From the NCBI GenBank assembly GCA_016794505.1, contig JAEUJZ010000137.1:62001-126000 (forward strand): a stretch of DNA of 64,000 nucleotides. Direction: 5' to 3'. The translations under genes were made by a program, and so were the position numbers. The notes below the pieces were generated by a model. That model worked only from the letters and a program-made list of their open reading frames with translations, was not told the DNA's origin and did no database searches. This DNA comes from Myxococcales bacterium (GTDB lineage: Bacteria > Myxococcota_A > Polyangia > Palsa-1104 > JAEUJZ01). This document shows positions 35,562 through 44,519 of the stretch, piece by piece (position 1 is the stretch's first letter; each line of letters opens with the position of its first letter).

Positions 35562-35609
35562 CGCCCAATGCCCAGCCCTTAGCGCCCGACGGACGATCGA
35601 CGTTCGCGG

Positions 35610-37268
35610 CTATCGGCGGCGCGTAAAGTGCGGGGCGGCGGTGAGGCCGGTGAGGTATTCGAGCACGCTCTGGTCGCCGCTCTGCATGTTGGGGCGCAGC
35701 TTGCCGATCAGACAGCGCGGCTGGCCTTCGCTTAGGCCATAGGCATAGGCTGCCATCATGTCCGCGGCACAGCTGCGCACGTCGTCGCGACTGGCTAGCT
35801 TCTGCGCCAGATCGGCCTGACCGGTCGCCTCGATGCTGACTTGGTCCGTCGCTGTTAGCGCGCGACCGCTGTCGTTTATCGGCAGGCCCTTTTCGTCGTT
35901 GCGATAGCGGCCGACTTCGTCGAAGTGCTCGAACGTAAAGCCGATGGGGTCGAACTGCTTGTGGCAAAACGCGCAGCTTCCGACGGCGTGCTGCGACTCG
36001 TAGCGATCGCGCGTCGTCTTCTGTCCCGGCATGATCGGCGGCAGGGGCGGAATGTTTTTGGGTGGCTCGGGTCGCACATTGCACAAGAGTTTTTCAAAGA
36101 CCAGCAGCCCGCGCTGCGTCGGAGACGAGCTCTGCGCCTGCGCATTCGCCGCCAGAATCGCCCCCTGAGCCAGGACGCCAATGCCCCACTCGGGCGGGCG
36201 CTGCGTGCGGGCGAAGCCACCGCTTGCCGTGCCATAGCCATAGTGCGTGACCAGCGTCGCATCCAGGAACGTGTAGTTGGCCGTCAAGAGCTGGTTTAGA
36301 CCCCCACGGTCCGATAGCACCACCTGATCGATGAAGCGCTTGGTCTCTTCCACTAGCGAGTTGCGGACGTTGAAATAGTTGACCACATCCGGCCGCGTGA
36401 CCGTCGCTGCGCGCTCGTATCGGAACCAGGATCGGAATAGCTGGCGCACCACGTCTTGCCCGCGTGGCGTCGCGATCAAAGCCACGGCTTCCGCATGCAG
36501 AGCCTCGGGGGTGGCAAGCTCGCCGCGGTCGGCTTTGTCCAGCAAGGCCACCGTCGGTGTGGTCCCCGAGAAGGTATATGCGAGCTCGCTGGCTAGCTCG
36601 TGCTGTGACAGCTTGTAGCCGTCGCCATCGGCCACGCCCAGCTCGGACCGATAGATCGAGTTCGGCGACTGGATCATCGCCACCAGCGTCCACTTGATCG
36701 CCGTCGGGAAGTCGGCCTTCTGCTTCATGCTGTCGTACAGGCCCAGGTATTCATTGCGCTCGGCGTCCGAAAGCGGGCGACGGAACAGACGGCGCCCCGT
36801 GTCACGCACAAACGTCGTTGCGCAGGTGCGATCGGGCGTAAAGGTCGAGCAGGGCAGCACCAACGGCAAGATGCCCGCGTTTGTGACATAGCCTGCGACA
36901 TCTTCGGCGGTGTCGAGGATCTCTTGCGCGGTCTGCTGGTTCACCTGCAGCACCTGCGCGTCGTTGCCAAAGCCCATGTGCGACACCGGATCGACGCCCA
37001 GCTTGCCTCCCGCCCAGCCGATGGCCTTGATTGTTGGGAAGATATCGCCAAGCGAGTTTTCGAGCTCGCGACCACTTAAGCGGCGCAGAAGCGGCGGCCC
37101 CACGGTGGCTTCGGCGCAGATCTGTTCGTCGCTGCTGCTTGGCTGCGTCGGCTCGTTGCTGCTGCAGGCCAAAGACAGCGACAACGCCCCCGACAGCACG
37201 ACCGATCCGATGCCACAGGTGCTGGATTTCCGACGGCGAGACGGCGATTTGTGCAGTAGAGCGCTCAT
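35610..37268 (-). CDS. DUF1592/DUF1588/DUF1585-type exported protein with a CxxCH motif
   Basis: The 552-residue product is a lipoprotein by its signal (SGALSLSLACSS). It carries the domain order of the planctomycete/myxobacterial family. DUF1587/1595-like segments come first (LLRRLSGRELENSLGDIFP, LFRRPLSDAERNEYLGLY). DUF1592 follows (LSQHELASELAYTFSGT, RYERAATVTRPDVVNYFN). DUF1588 has QRGLLVFEKLLCNVRPEPP and CAFCHKQFDPIGFTFEHFD, whose CxxCH may bind haem. DUF1585 closes the chain (SCAADMMAAYAYGLSEGQPR). The role is unknown; these proteins pair with DUF1552 proteins. The ATG overlaps the DUF1552 stop by four bases (ATGA). Confidence 0.92.
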   Translation of the reverse strand: MSALLHKSPSRRRKSSTCGIGSVVLSGALSLSLACSSNEPTQPSSSDEQICAEATVGPPLLRRLSGRELENSLGDIFPTIKAIGWAGGKLGVDPVSHMGFGNDAQVLQVNQQTAQEILDTAEDVAGYVTNAGILPLVLPCSTFTPDRTCATTFVRDTGRRLFRRPLSDAERNEYLGLYDSMKQKADFPTAIKWTLVAMIQSPNSIYRSELGVADGDGYKLSQHELASELAYTFSGTTPTVALLDKADRGELATPEALHAEAVALIATPRGQDVVRQLFRSWFRYERAATVTRPDVVNYFNVRNSLVEETKRFIDQVVLSDRGGLNQLLTANYTFLDATLVTHYGYGTASGGFARTQRPPEWGIGVLAQGAILAANAQAQSSSPTQRGLLVFEKLLCNVRPEPPKNIPPLPPIMPGQKTTRDRYESQHAVGSCAFCHKQFDPIGFTFEHFDEVGRYRNDEKGLPINDSGRALTATDQVSIEATGQADLAQKLASRDDVRSCAADMMAAYAYGLSEGQPRCLIGKLRPNMQSGDQSVLEYLTGLTAAPHFTRRR

Positions 37269-38581
37269 GCTTTCACCTCCGCGATGCTGCTGCCAAAGGT
37301 GTTCTGGGGCACCCCAGCGATCTCGCTCAGCGTGAACAGCAGGTCGCCGTGCGAGCGGTTGTTGAAGTCAAACAGCTTGCCGGTCTTGATCGCCCCGGCG
37401 CCGCCGCCGATCGTGACCGCCGGCAGATAGCTGACATACGGCTTGCCCGACAGCCACACCGTGTCTTTGTTGCTGTGGTGGTTGGCGCCATCTGACACCT
37501 CGCTGAACAGATAGATCAGCGTGTTGTCGAGCACCGTGCGACCTGGCGCCGTCGTGTCCAGTGCATCGGGCGTCTGCAGCGCCCGCACGAGCTTGTCGAC
37601 CACGTGCTGCACAAAGAACTTCTGCACGCGCGCGAACTCGGCCCGACCCGCCGCATCCCACGAGTGCGAGACGGGATCGTGGTGGTTCTTGGCCACGCCC
37701 ATGAAGCTGAAGTTCACGTCCGACGTCGCCCACAGATTTTGGATGGTGATGACGCGCGCCGCGCCGCAGATCAGCGCCTGTGCAGAAAGCTCAAGCTGCG
37801 CATCCAGCACGCGGGGCAGGTTCATGGCATCGGTGACGTTGGCGCCGCTGGTACGCAGCGCTTCCACCGTCGGCAGGCTCGGCTGGCCCATGCACATATT
37901 GCCGCTCTGACCGCCGGCTTTCAGCGTCCGCACCGCTTCCAGGTGGACGGTCAACTTGCTCTGCTCGCGCGACAGGTGCTTGACCCCGGCGGCCATCGCG
38001 TCGAGCTCGCGCTCGGTCAAGCCCAGCGCCAGCTTGCGAAACTCGGCATCCGACGCCATCGTCCCCGTGGTCTTGGGGAACAGGCGGTCGGCCGCCGCCA
38101 TGGGGCTCGGCTCGGGGCGAATCCACGTCGCGTCCTTCATCAGATACATGTCAGATCCGAAGTACGTCTGGAACGGTACGACGCCCAGCGAGACCGCCTG
38201 CGTGCCCAGCCCCTTGGCAATGGCGCGGTCGATCGAAAGCGGCGCGTTTTCGTTGCCGGTCAGCGTGTACCGGATCGCGGCATGGTTGCTCATGTCCTTG
38301 ATCTCCAAGCCGCGGTACACGTTCACCAGCGCCTTGTGCGGCTCCAGCGGAGCCAGCACGCTCTCGCCGCTCATGTTCAGCGTGAAGCTGTCCGCCGAGC
38401 CTTTCGGATCGAAGTGCTCGACGGGCAAGCCGTGCGGCACATAGAAAAACAGCAAGCGCAGCGGCCGCGGTCCAGGTGCCGCCGTCGCCAGGCGCGACAT
38501 GCGCAGCGCCAGAGGCGCCGCAAGGCCCAGCGAGAGAGCCTGAAGAAACGTCCTTCGCTGCATCTCGTTTCGTCGCTTCAT
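37265..38581 (-). CDS. DUF1552 family exported protein, Tat-type signal
   Basis: From ATG 38581, after GGAGGGATGTG, the product is 438 residues. A twin-arginine signal MQRRTFLQALSLGLAAPLA is clear, suggesting folded export, perhaps with a cofactor. The body has the DUF1552 pattern: LLFFYVPHGLPVEHFDP, LAPLEPHKALVNVYRGLE, HAAIRYTLTGN, a central GVAKNHHDPVSHSWD and an end SHGDLLFTLSEIAGVPQNTFG. The fold is related to DUF1501/sulfatase-like alkaline phosphatase proteins. It is the first gene of a probable five-gene minus-strand operon with DUF1592, barrel, cytochrome and GDPD-like genes. Confidence 0.92.
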   Translation of the reverse strand: MKRRNEMQRRTFLQALSLGLAAPLALRMSRLATAAPGPRPLRLLFFYVPHGLPVEHFDPKGSADSFTLNMSGESVLAPLEPHKALVNVYRGLEIKDMSNHAAIRYTLTGNENAPLSIDRAIAKGLGTQAVSLGVVPFQTYFGSDMYLMKDATWIRPEPSPMAAADRLFPKTTGTMASDAEFRKLALGLTERELDAMAAGVKHLSREQSKLTVHLEAVRTLKAGGQSGNMCMGQPSLPTVEALRTSGANVTDAMNLPRVLDAQLELSAQALICGAARVITIQNLWATSDVNFSFMGVAKNHHDPVSHSWDAAGRAEFARVQKFFVQHVVDKLVRALQTPDALDTTAPGRTVLDNTLIYLFSEVSDGANHHSNKDTVWLSGKPYVSYLPAVTIGGGAGAIKTGKLFDFNNRSHGDLLFTLSEIAGVPQNTFGSSIAEVKA

Positions 38582-38929
38582 CACATCCCTCCAGTGGTGC
38601 GGACTTGTTTGCCGACGCATCGCGAACGTCGCCGCAGAAAGCGGCGTGCGCTCGGCTTCATCCAGTCACTGCCAGCAAAGAGGGGCGCCGCCAGCAAAGC
38701 GGGTCAACGACCACCCCAAAAAAATGCACTCAGGATTCCCGCGCCAGCCACCCAGCCCATGGATCGCGCTGTCCGCTTGGGCGTATTCCTGCGAAGTCGT
38801 TGCGTTCTCGGCAGGGATTTCGCGTTTTCCGCTGCAATCGCGACCCTTCGCGAGGTTTTTGCGCCGTCTGCAGTGCCGGCGTGCAACATCGCGTCTTTGC
38901 GCGCGTAGGATAGTGCCCGGAGGTCTTCG
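38582..38929. other. Divergent intergenic region
   Basis: It separates the DUF1552-led operon (minus) from the cupredoxin gene (plus) and must contain both promoters. No convincing -35/-10 pair, palindrome or RNA gene was seen. Confidence 0.4.
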
Positions 38930-39325
38930 ATGCCCCGCACTCTGCTTGCGACCCTCGGCGTGGCCTGCGCGCTTCTTACGGGCTGCCCGTCCAGCGGCGA
39001 TTCCGTCAACGACATGAGCCTGTCGAACGATCTGTCGACGCCCGACATGGCCGGCTGCCCCAGCAACAAGCCTCCGGCGGCCACCATCACCGTCAAGGAC
39101 GACTACTACGAGCCCAAGGAAGTGACGATCCCCGTCTGCGGCAAGGTCCGCTGGAACTTCCAGGCCGGCGGCACCCATGGCGTGTTCCCGTGGGACATGA
39201 GCTTCCCCGAGAGCCCGGTGCAAGCCACCGGCACCTTCGAGTACGTCTTCCCCAAAGCCGGTGTCTTCGAATACGGCTGCGCCATCCACGGCCGCAACAT
39301 GCCGGGCAAGGTCACCGTGCAATAG
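38930..39325 (+). CDS. Cupredoxin (plastocyanin/azurin-like) lipoprotein
   Basis: The 131-residue protein has a lipoprotein signal (GVACALLTGC) and a short Ser/Asp-rich linker. A type-1 copper domain follows: His in GGTHGVFPWD, then Cys, His and Met in YGCAIHGRNMPGKV, the expected H-C-H-M ligand set. Such domains carry electrons at the outer face of a membrane. GGAGGTCTTCG precedes ATG. It is divergent from the cytochrome operon, so a functional link as electron donor or acceptor is plausible but unproven. Confidence 0.92.
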   Translation: MPRTLLATLGVACALLTGCPSSGDSVNDMSLSNDLSTPDMAGCPSNKPPAATITVKDDYYEPKEVTIPVCGKVRWNFQAGGTHGVFPWDMSFPESPVQATGTFEYVFPKAGVFEYGCAIHGRNMPGKVTVQ

Positions 39326-39438
39326 GCATCCGGCTCCGCGCCGATGGAGGCCTTCGCACCATCACGTTGCCGCGTCAACAGCAACGGCTTAGGCAGGCGA
39401 CCTCAAAGCGAGGCCACGACCTGCCCGCGATGCGCGTG

Positions 39439-40269
39439 CTAGCCGCAGGGCCCGCCGGGAGCCCGGCAGGTATAGCTGCCGCCGCAGTCCGTGCAGACGA
39501 GCGTGGGTTCGCAGTCACCGTCGGGGTTCTTGGGCGTGCAGATGACGCCGTTTTTGCCCAGCATGCAGACGCCACTGAAGCTGTTGCACTGGTTCTTGCA
39601 CTCCGCATTGCGCATGCAGGGCTTGCCATCGTCTTGCTTGTCGATGCACGTGCCATAGACCTGGCTGCAGACCAGCGGGGCTCGGCAGTCGCCATCATCG
39701 CGGCACGGCGTCGACGATCCACCGGGAATGCACAGCCCGCTCTGGCACTTGCCGCTGATGCAGTCGCTGTTGAAGTCGCAGTAGTAGTCGTTTTCTAAAG
39801 GACCGCACCACGACTTCGTGGGCAAGCAGCGCATCGCCCCCAGCATGTCGCTGCCGCAGTCGCTGTCGCGAAAGCAGTACTCACCGCGGGCGCGTTTTTT
39901 CTGACAGGTGCGGCCGTTGCAAGCGAGTCCGGTCTCGCAGTCCGCATCCTGTGCGCACGCGCAACCGACCACTCGCTTGCCGCTGCCCAAGGCCAAGCAG
40001 TCCGTGCAGGTGCCGGCCGCTGCGCCCTCGGGGACGTCGCAGACGAGCAGCCGCGTGTCTTCATCGAAGCGCGTGCACTGCGTGTTCAGCGTGCAGCCGC
40101 AGCCAATATCGCCGCCCATGTCGCCCGGCACGCACAGCGCTTGGGCTCGACTTGAGACGCGGTCTCCCTCGGCACCGCAGCCCGTCATGCCCAGGATTCC
40201 TCCGCCCAGCCCTCCCCCGACGACTCCCAACAAAAACAGCGTCGTGGTCCAAAACCGCAAGCTCTGCAT
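39439..40269 (-). CDS. Cysteine-rich exported protein with Dickkopf-like repeats
   Basis: From ATG 40269, after GGAGCAGATC, the product is 276 residues. An N-terminal hydrophobic segment ends ILGMTGC, a lipobox-like site. The mature protein has more than 30 cysteines spaced like small disulfide-rich modules (CGCTLNTQC, CACAQDADCETGLACNGRTC, YCFRDSDCGSDM, CDFNSDCISGKCQSGLC, CRDDGDCRAPLVC). Such modules are common in myxobacterial surface lipoproteins and probably bind partners outside the cell. It is transcribed away from the beta-helix gene and converges with the cupredoxin gene. Confidence 0.85.
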   Translation of the reverse strand: MQSLRFWTTTLFLLGVVGGGLGGGILGMTGCGAEGDRVSSRAQALCVPGDMGGDIGCGCTLNTQCTRFDEDTRLLVCDVPEGAAAGTCTDCLALGSGKRVVGCACAQDADCETGLACNGRTCQKKRARGEYCFRDSDCGSDMLGAMRCLPTKSWCGPLENDYYCDFNSDCISGKCQSGLCIPGGSSTPCRDDGDCRAPLVCSQVYGTCIDKQDDGKPCMRNAECKNQCNSFSGVCMLGKNGVICTPKNPDGDCEPTLVCTDCGGSYTCRAPGGPCG

Positions 40270-40470
40270 GATCTGCTCCTGTCCTGTGCCCGGTTTGTCG
40301 CGTCGGCCATTCGTTTCGGCGTGCTGCGATGCCAAATGCCGGGCCGCGCGGCCAGCCGCACTTTAATACGTCCGCGGCTCTCGCAATAGCGTTCAGGCGT
40401 GATATGACGCGTTCACTTGCTGCGCGGCTCTCTCCGCAACGCAGGTCACGCCCACGTCAGGAGCCCCGCC

Positions 40471-41763
40471 ATGATGCCCTGCTCCAGTCTTTCCTTGGTT
40501 CGACCAAACATCACGTCTGCCCATCGATCCCGTCATCCCATCGCACTGCTTGTCAGCGTGGGCCTTAGCTTGGCAGCGCACGATCTATGGGCAGCGGTTT
40601 GCAGCGTGCCAGAAGCCGCGCACCCGACGATCCAGCGCGCGTTGAACGACCCACTGTGCAGCGAGATCGAGCTCAAAGCCCAGGTGTACACCGAGCAGCT
40701 AAGCATCAACCGCCCCGGTGGCAGCGTCATCATCCGCGGCGCGGGGGCCGGACGCACGGTGCTGGTCAGCCCCACTCGGCGCGTGCGTTCGACGATCGCG
40801 ACCACGTTCTTGCGCGGCTACACCTATGTCGTTCAGGTCGTACCGGGCAGCAGCGCAACCTTGGCCGACCTCACCGTCGACGGAGGGAGCTCGATCCGCT
40901 GTGGCGAGCCCTATATCGGCCTGCGCGCTCACAACAGCAGCCTCAGCCTGGAGGCTGTCGTCATCGAAAACGTCCGGGGACGAGCTGCGGACTTCGGCTG
41001 CGCCAACGTAATCGCTGCAGCCGCCACATCGGAAGGCGCGGGCAGCGCCAAGCTGACGTTGGTTCGCTCCACCGTCCGCGCCTTTCAGCAAATTGGCCTG
41101 CTCGCTCGCGGGGTCAGCAGTCAGCTCTCTGCAAAAGACACGCTGCTTCGCGGAGCGGGCGAACAAAACCAACAGGTGCAGACGGGCATCGAGCTTCGCG
41201 ACGGCGCCAAGGGCACCATCGAGCGCGGCACGATCCGTGACCTGCGCTATAGCGGCGACCCGTGCAAAGGCGTGGGCACAGCTCTGCGCTTCAGCGCCGC
41301 CGGAACCGGCACGCTCAGCAGCAGCGTCCTTGTCAACTGCGACCGTGGCGTCGAGCTCGCCAAGAATACCGCCGCCGTCGACATCACCGGAAACCGCTTT
41401 GTCGAAAACCTGTCCGGCGTCTTGGCCCACGACAGCAGCCCTGGAATGAGCCGCATTGTGGGCAATGGCTTCGTCACCACGCGTCGCAGCAGCGCGGCAA
41501 CCACGGCCATGTGCTTTGATGAAAGTGGCGACGCCGTCGCAGTGCGCGCCGAAAAAGATGCCTTGGTGCAAAAGAACAGTGCAGCAGACAGCGCTCGCTG
41601 TGCCATCGAGCTCTTGGCCGGCACCAGCCACGTCGATGTCAGCGAGAACCAAGCGGTGCGAAGCGGGCGAAGCGACATTGAAGATCGCGGAACCGGAAAC
41701 CTCTTCAACAAGAACCTCTGCCTTGCAAGCACGCCATCCGGCCTGTGTAGCGGAACCCCGTGA
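40471..41763 (+). CDS. Exported parallel beta-helix repeat protein
   Basis: From ATG 40471, preceded by AGGAGCCCCGCC, the product is 430 residues. A signal peptide (HPIALLVSVGLSLAAHDLWAA) leads to a mature chain that begins CSVPEAAHPTIQRALNDPLC, like pectate-lyase-type periplasmic proteins. Repeated short strands with Asn/Gly/Ser turns follow (SVIIRGAGAGRTVLVS, TLADLTVDGGSS, SLSLEAVVIENVRG, VDITGNRFVENLSGVLAHDS, IVGNGFV). Family members include polysaccharide-active enzymes, but no catalytic set can be identified here. Scattered Cys residues suggest disulfides. Confidence 0.82.
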   Translation: MMPCSSLSLVRPNITSAHRSRHPIALLVSVGLSLAAHDLWAAVCSVPEAAHPTIQRALNDPLCSEIELKAQVYTEQLSINRPGGSVIIRGAGAGRTVLVSPTRRVRSTIATTFLRGYTYVVQVVPGSSATLADLTVDGGSSIRCGEPYIGLRAHNSSLSLEAVVIENVRGRAADFGCANVIAAAATSEGAGSAKLTLVRSTVRAFQQIGLLARGVSSQLSAKDTLLRGAGEQNQQVQTGIELRDGAKGTIERGTIRDLRYSGDPCKGVGTALRFSAAGTGTLSSSVLVNCDRGVELAKNTAAVDITGNRFVENLSGVLAHDSSPGMSRIVGNGFVTTRRSSAATTAMCFDESGDAVAVRAEKDALVQKNSAADSARCAIELLAGTSHVDVSENQAVRSGRSDIEDRGTGNLFNKNLCLASTPSGLCSGTP

Positions 41764-42063
41764 GAGCCTGCGCTCGCCAACAGGCCTCCGCTTACTCTTC
41801 CTCTTTCGACGCTTCTGCGGCGGGTCGTTCTCGTCGGGCTCGCTCAGCCTCGCAGACTCGCCCTGTCGGCGACGCGCGTGTCGACGCCCGCACTGAAACG
41901 TAAGCCCCCTGCCAGGTTGCAAAGCAGCTTACAAATGCTGCTTGCATTTTGAGACAAGGATGCCCATTTCTTATCCCCTGCCCCACCACAAGGTGATAAT
42001 CTAAGCGCCCGGTTCATAGTGCCTTCGTCTCACGCTCGGATGCCTTGAGGGAGCCTAATCACA
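41764..42063. other. Intergenic region upstream of the H1-like gene
   Basis: The 300 bases contain no supported gene. TGATAAT at 41994-42000 could be a -10 element but lacks a -35 at proper spacing. Confidence 0.35.
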
Positions 42064-43164
42064 ATGAGTAACGGACGTCACTTTACGCCCCCCACCCCGG
42101 CCTTCCGTCCGGTGGACCCGTTCGCGCCCATGCAGCCCCGATCGGCCGAGCGCGTACCCTCCTGCGAAACCACGCAGCCTCTACCTTCCCGGGTTCGCCC
42201 CGTGCGCGTAGACAACTCGGCCCCTGCGTCATCCCCCGGCAAGTCCGGGGCCTCGGCGCCAGCCGTCCCCAGTGCGGGATCAGCGGCCACGGCTTCCACG
42301 CCCGCCGTCGACTCGCATGCCAAGAAGGCTCCGGCCAAAGCCGCCGCCCCCGCTGTCAGTGAAGCACGCCCCGCCCGCGACTCCACACCGCCCGCCGTAA
42401 AAGCAGCGGCCAAGGAAGTAGTAGCCGCCCGGTCCGCGGCACCGGCTGCGAGCGCACCAACCGACGCAGCAAAGGGGAAGAAGGCCGCCCCGGCAGCCGC
42501 TGAGGCGCCGGCTGTCGTGCCCGCTGCTGGCAAAGCTTCCGCGGCCGAGCCCGAGGCCGGTGCCAAAGGCAAGAAGGCTGCCGAGCCCGCCCCAGCCAAG
42601 GCCAAAAAGGACGAAAAGCCCGTCGAGCAAGCTGCGGTGGTCCCCGCGAAGGCCAAGCCGCAGGAAAAAGTCGCAGAAAAGCCCGTCGAAAAATCGGCGA
42701 AAGCCAAGGCGACCGCCCCTGAGGAAACACTGCCAAAGGCCGGTAAAAGAGGCGCAGAAAAAGAAGCCCCCAAAGCTAGCGGCAAGACAGCGGGCAAAGT
42801 GACTGCGGGCAAGCCCGGCAAGTCAGCGGCTCAGGCTGCGGTGGTCCCGACCAAGGCCGTCAAGAAGGCTGCAGAAAAAGGCAAGATCAAGAAGCTCGCC
42901 GCGCCAGCCATTGCCAGCAAGAAGAACGCTGCCCCGACCAAAGCCAAGGCAGAAAAGGCTTCAGCGGGTGGCAAGGGCAAGCGCGGTTCGTTGACGCCGC
43001 CCCCAGGCGTTCGCCTAGGCCCCGGCGAAGAGCTGCGCGTGTGCGAGTGGGAACGCTGCAAAAAGACGTTCGTCGTCAAAGCCAGCGGTCGCAATACGGT
43101 GCGCCGTTTCTGCTCAGGCACATGCCGTGGTCGTGCTTCGGAAGCCCGCACCGGCAAGCGCTAG
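42064..43164 (+). CDS. Histone-H1-like Lys/Ala/Pro-rich protein with C-terminal CGNR-like zinc-finger motif
   Basis: The 366-residue product has a polar N-terminus, then ~240 residues dominated by Ala, Lys, Pro, Glu and Val in repeats of the KAAAPAV/AKGKKAA/EKPVEK type, as in eukaryotic H1 tails and bacterial H1-like DNA-compacting proteins. The C-terminal 50 residues are a compact basic domain: ELRVCEWERCKKTFVVK and RRFCSGTCRGRASEARTG. The C-x4-C...C-x3-C pattern resembles the CGNR-type zinc finger. This combination points to nucleoid binding. GGGAGCCTAATCACA precedes ATG. No partner is evident nearby. Confidence 0.8.
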   Translation: MSNGRHFTPPTPAFRPVDPFAPMQPRSAERVPSCETTQPLPSRVRPVRVDNSAPASSPGKSGASAPAVPSAGSAATASTPAVDSHAKKAPAKAAAPAVSEARPARDSTPPAVKAAAKEVVAARSAAPAASAPTDAAKGKKAAPAAAEAPAVVPAAGKASAAEPEAGAKGKKAAEPAPAKAKKDEKPVEQAAVVPAKAKPQEKVAEKPVEKSAKAKATAPEETLPKAGKRGAEKEAPKASGKTAGKVTAGKPGKSAAQAAVVPTKAVKKAAEKGKIKKLAAPAIASKKNAAPTKAKAEKASAGGKGKRGSLTPPPGVRLGPGEELRVCEWERCKKTFVVKASGRNTVRRFCSGTCRGRASEARTGKR

Positions 43165-43241
43165 CCCCGTCCGTTGATTCTGCCAGCCCGTCAGTTTTCT
43201 TCCCTCTAGCACCGCCATCGTTGCCCGCTGTCTGCTGCGGA

Positions 43242-43679
43242 TCATCGTTCGACTCCGTCCGCGGATCGACGCTGCGGTGGATGCATTTGCCGACTCGCAT
43301 CGACCCACTTCCAGGCTTCTGCCTCGCAGCCAACAAAGGCCGTTCGCAGCGGTGTGCCCGAGATCAATAGCGCCGCGCGCTCGACGAGCTGGACCATCGT
43401 TCGCAAGAGCAGGCTGCCCGTAATCACAACGGAATACAGCCGTTGGGTGTCGATTCGCTTGCCGCGCTCGGCCAGGAACTTGCGTACCTCGGGCGAGGGC
43501 ATGCTCGCATCGCGGGCATCACACAGCGTCAGCACGCTCGTGTACTGCGCAAGCAGCTGTTCCTGCGGCAGCAAAAGCTCGGCGAGCTCAGTCAAGCCGA
43601 TGGAACCGTGAAGCTCCATCACAAACAGATTTCCTTCCACGCAAGAACGATGGGTTCCGACGGACTGCCAAGCAGGCAT
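43242..43679 (-). CDS. Small protein, possible STAS/SEC14-like (SpoIIAA-type) fold
   Basis: The 145-residue protein starts after GAGGAAGAATCGAG. It contains MELHGSIGLTELAELLLP, VLTLCDARDASMPSPEVRKFLAERG, RLYSVVITGSLLLRTMVQLVERAALL and TAFVGCEAEAWKWVDASR. The strand-helix order and the central LCDARDAS segment recall STAS/SEC14-like domains found in myxobacteria, but this is fold-level resemblance only. No phospho-Ser site is certain. It converges with the H1-like gene. Confidence 0.6.
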   Translation of the reverse strand: MPAWQSVGTHRSCVEGNLFVMELHGSIGLTELAELLLPQEQLLAQYTSVLTLCDARDASMPSPEVRKFLAERGKRIDTQRLYSVVITGSLLLRTMVQLVERAALLISGTPLRTAFVGCEAEAWKWVDASRQMHPPQRRSADGVER

Positions 43680-43823
43680 CTCGATTCTTCCTCGCGTCAG
43701 AAAAGCCAGTCGTGCGGTGCATTCGATCTACGCAACCAGGCGGCCTTGTCAGAGGCGGCGACAGTCGATAAGCCGTTTGGGAACGGCGATGCCGGACCGA
43801 CTTCACGTGCGCCAAGACCTGGA

Positions 43824-44453
43824 CTAGCTGCCCTTCTTCTGCAGAGCCCCCCCTAAAAAGTTGGGATCGCGCTTGAGCTTATTCAGATGCTCACGCACAT
43901 CGGCTGAACCTTGGGCCTCTATCTGCGCCAAGGCCTCGTCGATTTTCTTTTGGGCTTCTGCTTGTGCCATGGCCATCGCTTGCCGTCGCTGTGCTTCCGC
44001 CAAAGCGAGGCGTCCAATGGTTGCGGGATCGGTCATCGGCATGCTCGATGCGATGGTCCCTGTCATGTCCTCCAGAGGCAATACATCCAAGTCGATGCCA
44101 GTCTGAGCGTAGATCCACCATCGCTGAAGGGGCGTCAGCGCAACCAACGTGCGCCCCTTCTTCGCTTCCCCTGCCTGCCCCTGCTCTTGCGCTATGAAAC
44201 GGTTCGTCAGGTCCTGAAGCTCTTCGGCCTGGCGCTGTGCGTCGCGTGCCAGCCGCGTCAGTTGATCGGGGCTAGCGTTCTTGTCGGCACTGACTCGCTC
44301 GACCGCCTGCAAGAGCGCCTCTTGCTTTTGCATCAAGTCGCCGATCTTGATTGCATCGCTCCCCGCACCGCTCGCTTCGGCTGCGGTCTTTTCACTGGGT
44401 GCAGAACCCGCCCCTACCACCCCGCCCTGCGCCTCAGAATCAGAAGTCGCCAT
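43824..44453 (-). CDS. Coiled-coil protein, unknown function
   Basis: From ATG 44453 the product is 209 residues. The N-terminus is Ala/Ser/Gly/Glu-rich. Residues ~40-100 form a charged coiled coil (LMQKQEALLQAVERVSADKN, QRQAEELQDLTNRFIAQ). A short conserved-looking core follows, TPLQRWWIYAQTGIDLDVLPLEDMTG. The chain ends in a second Ala/Gln/Glu-rich helix (LALAEAQRRQAMAMAQAE). There is no export signal. No family is recognised. It lies 66 bases downstream of the membrane protein on the same strand, so it may form an operon with it, beside the injection-spike genes. Confidence 0.7.
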   Translation of the reverse strand: MATSDSEAQGGVVGAGSAPSEKTAAEASGAGSDAIKIGDLMQKQEALLQAVERVSADKNASPDQLTRLARDAQRQAEELQDLTNRFIAQEQGQAGEAKKGRTLVALTPLQRWWIYAQTGIDLDVLPLEDMTGTIASSMPMTDPATIGRLALAEAQRRQAMAMAQAEAQKKIDEALAQIEAQGSADVREHLNKLKRDPNFLGGALQKKGS

Positions 44454-44519
44454 AGTTGGTAGCGTACCGTGCCGGGCGCAGCGCAAGCAAGGTGCGCACA
44501 GCCAGTGCAGCCGGTTCGA

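Noticed and set aside
37604..38908. Plus-strand frame of 434 codons
   Set aside because: It is antisense to the DUF1552 gene, which has clear family motifs and a Tat signal.
40699..41922. Minus-strand frame of 407 codons
   Set aside because: Antisense to the beta-helix gene with its signal peptide and ribosome binding site; composition is that of a shadow frame.
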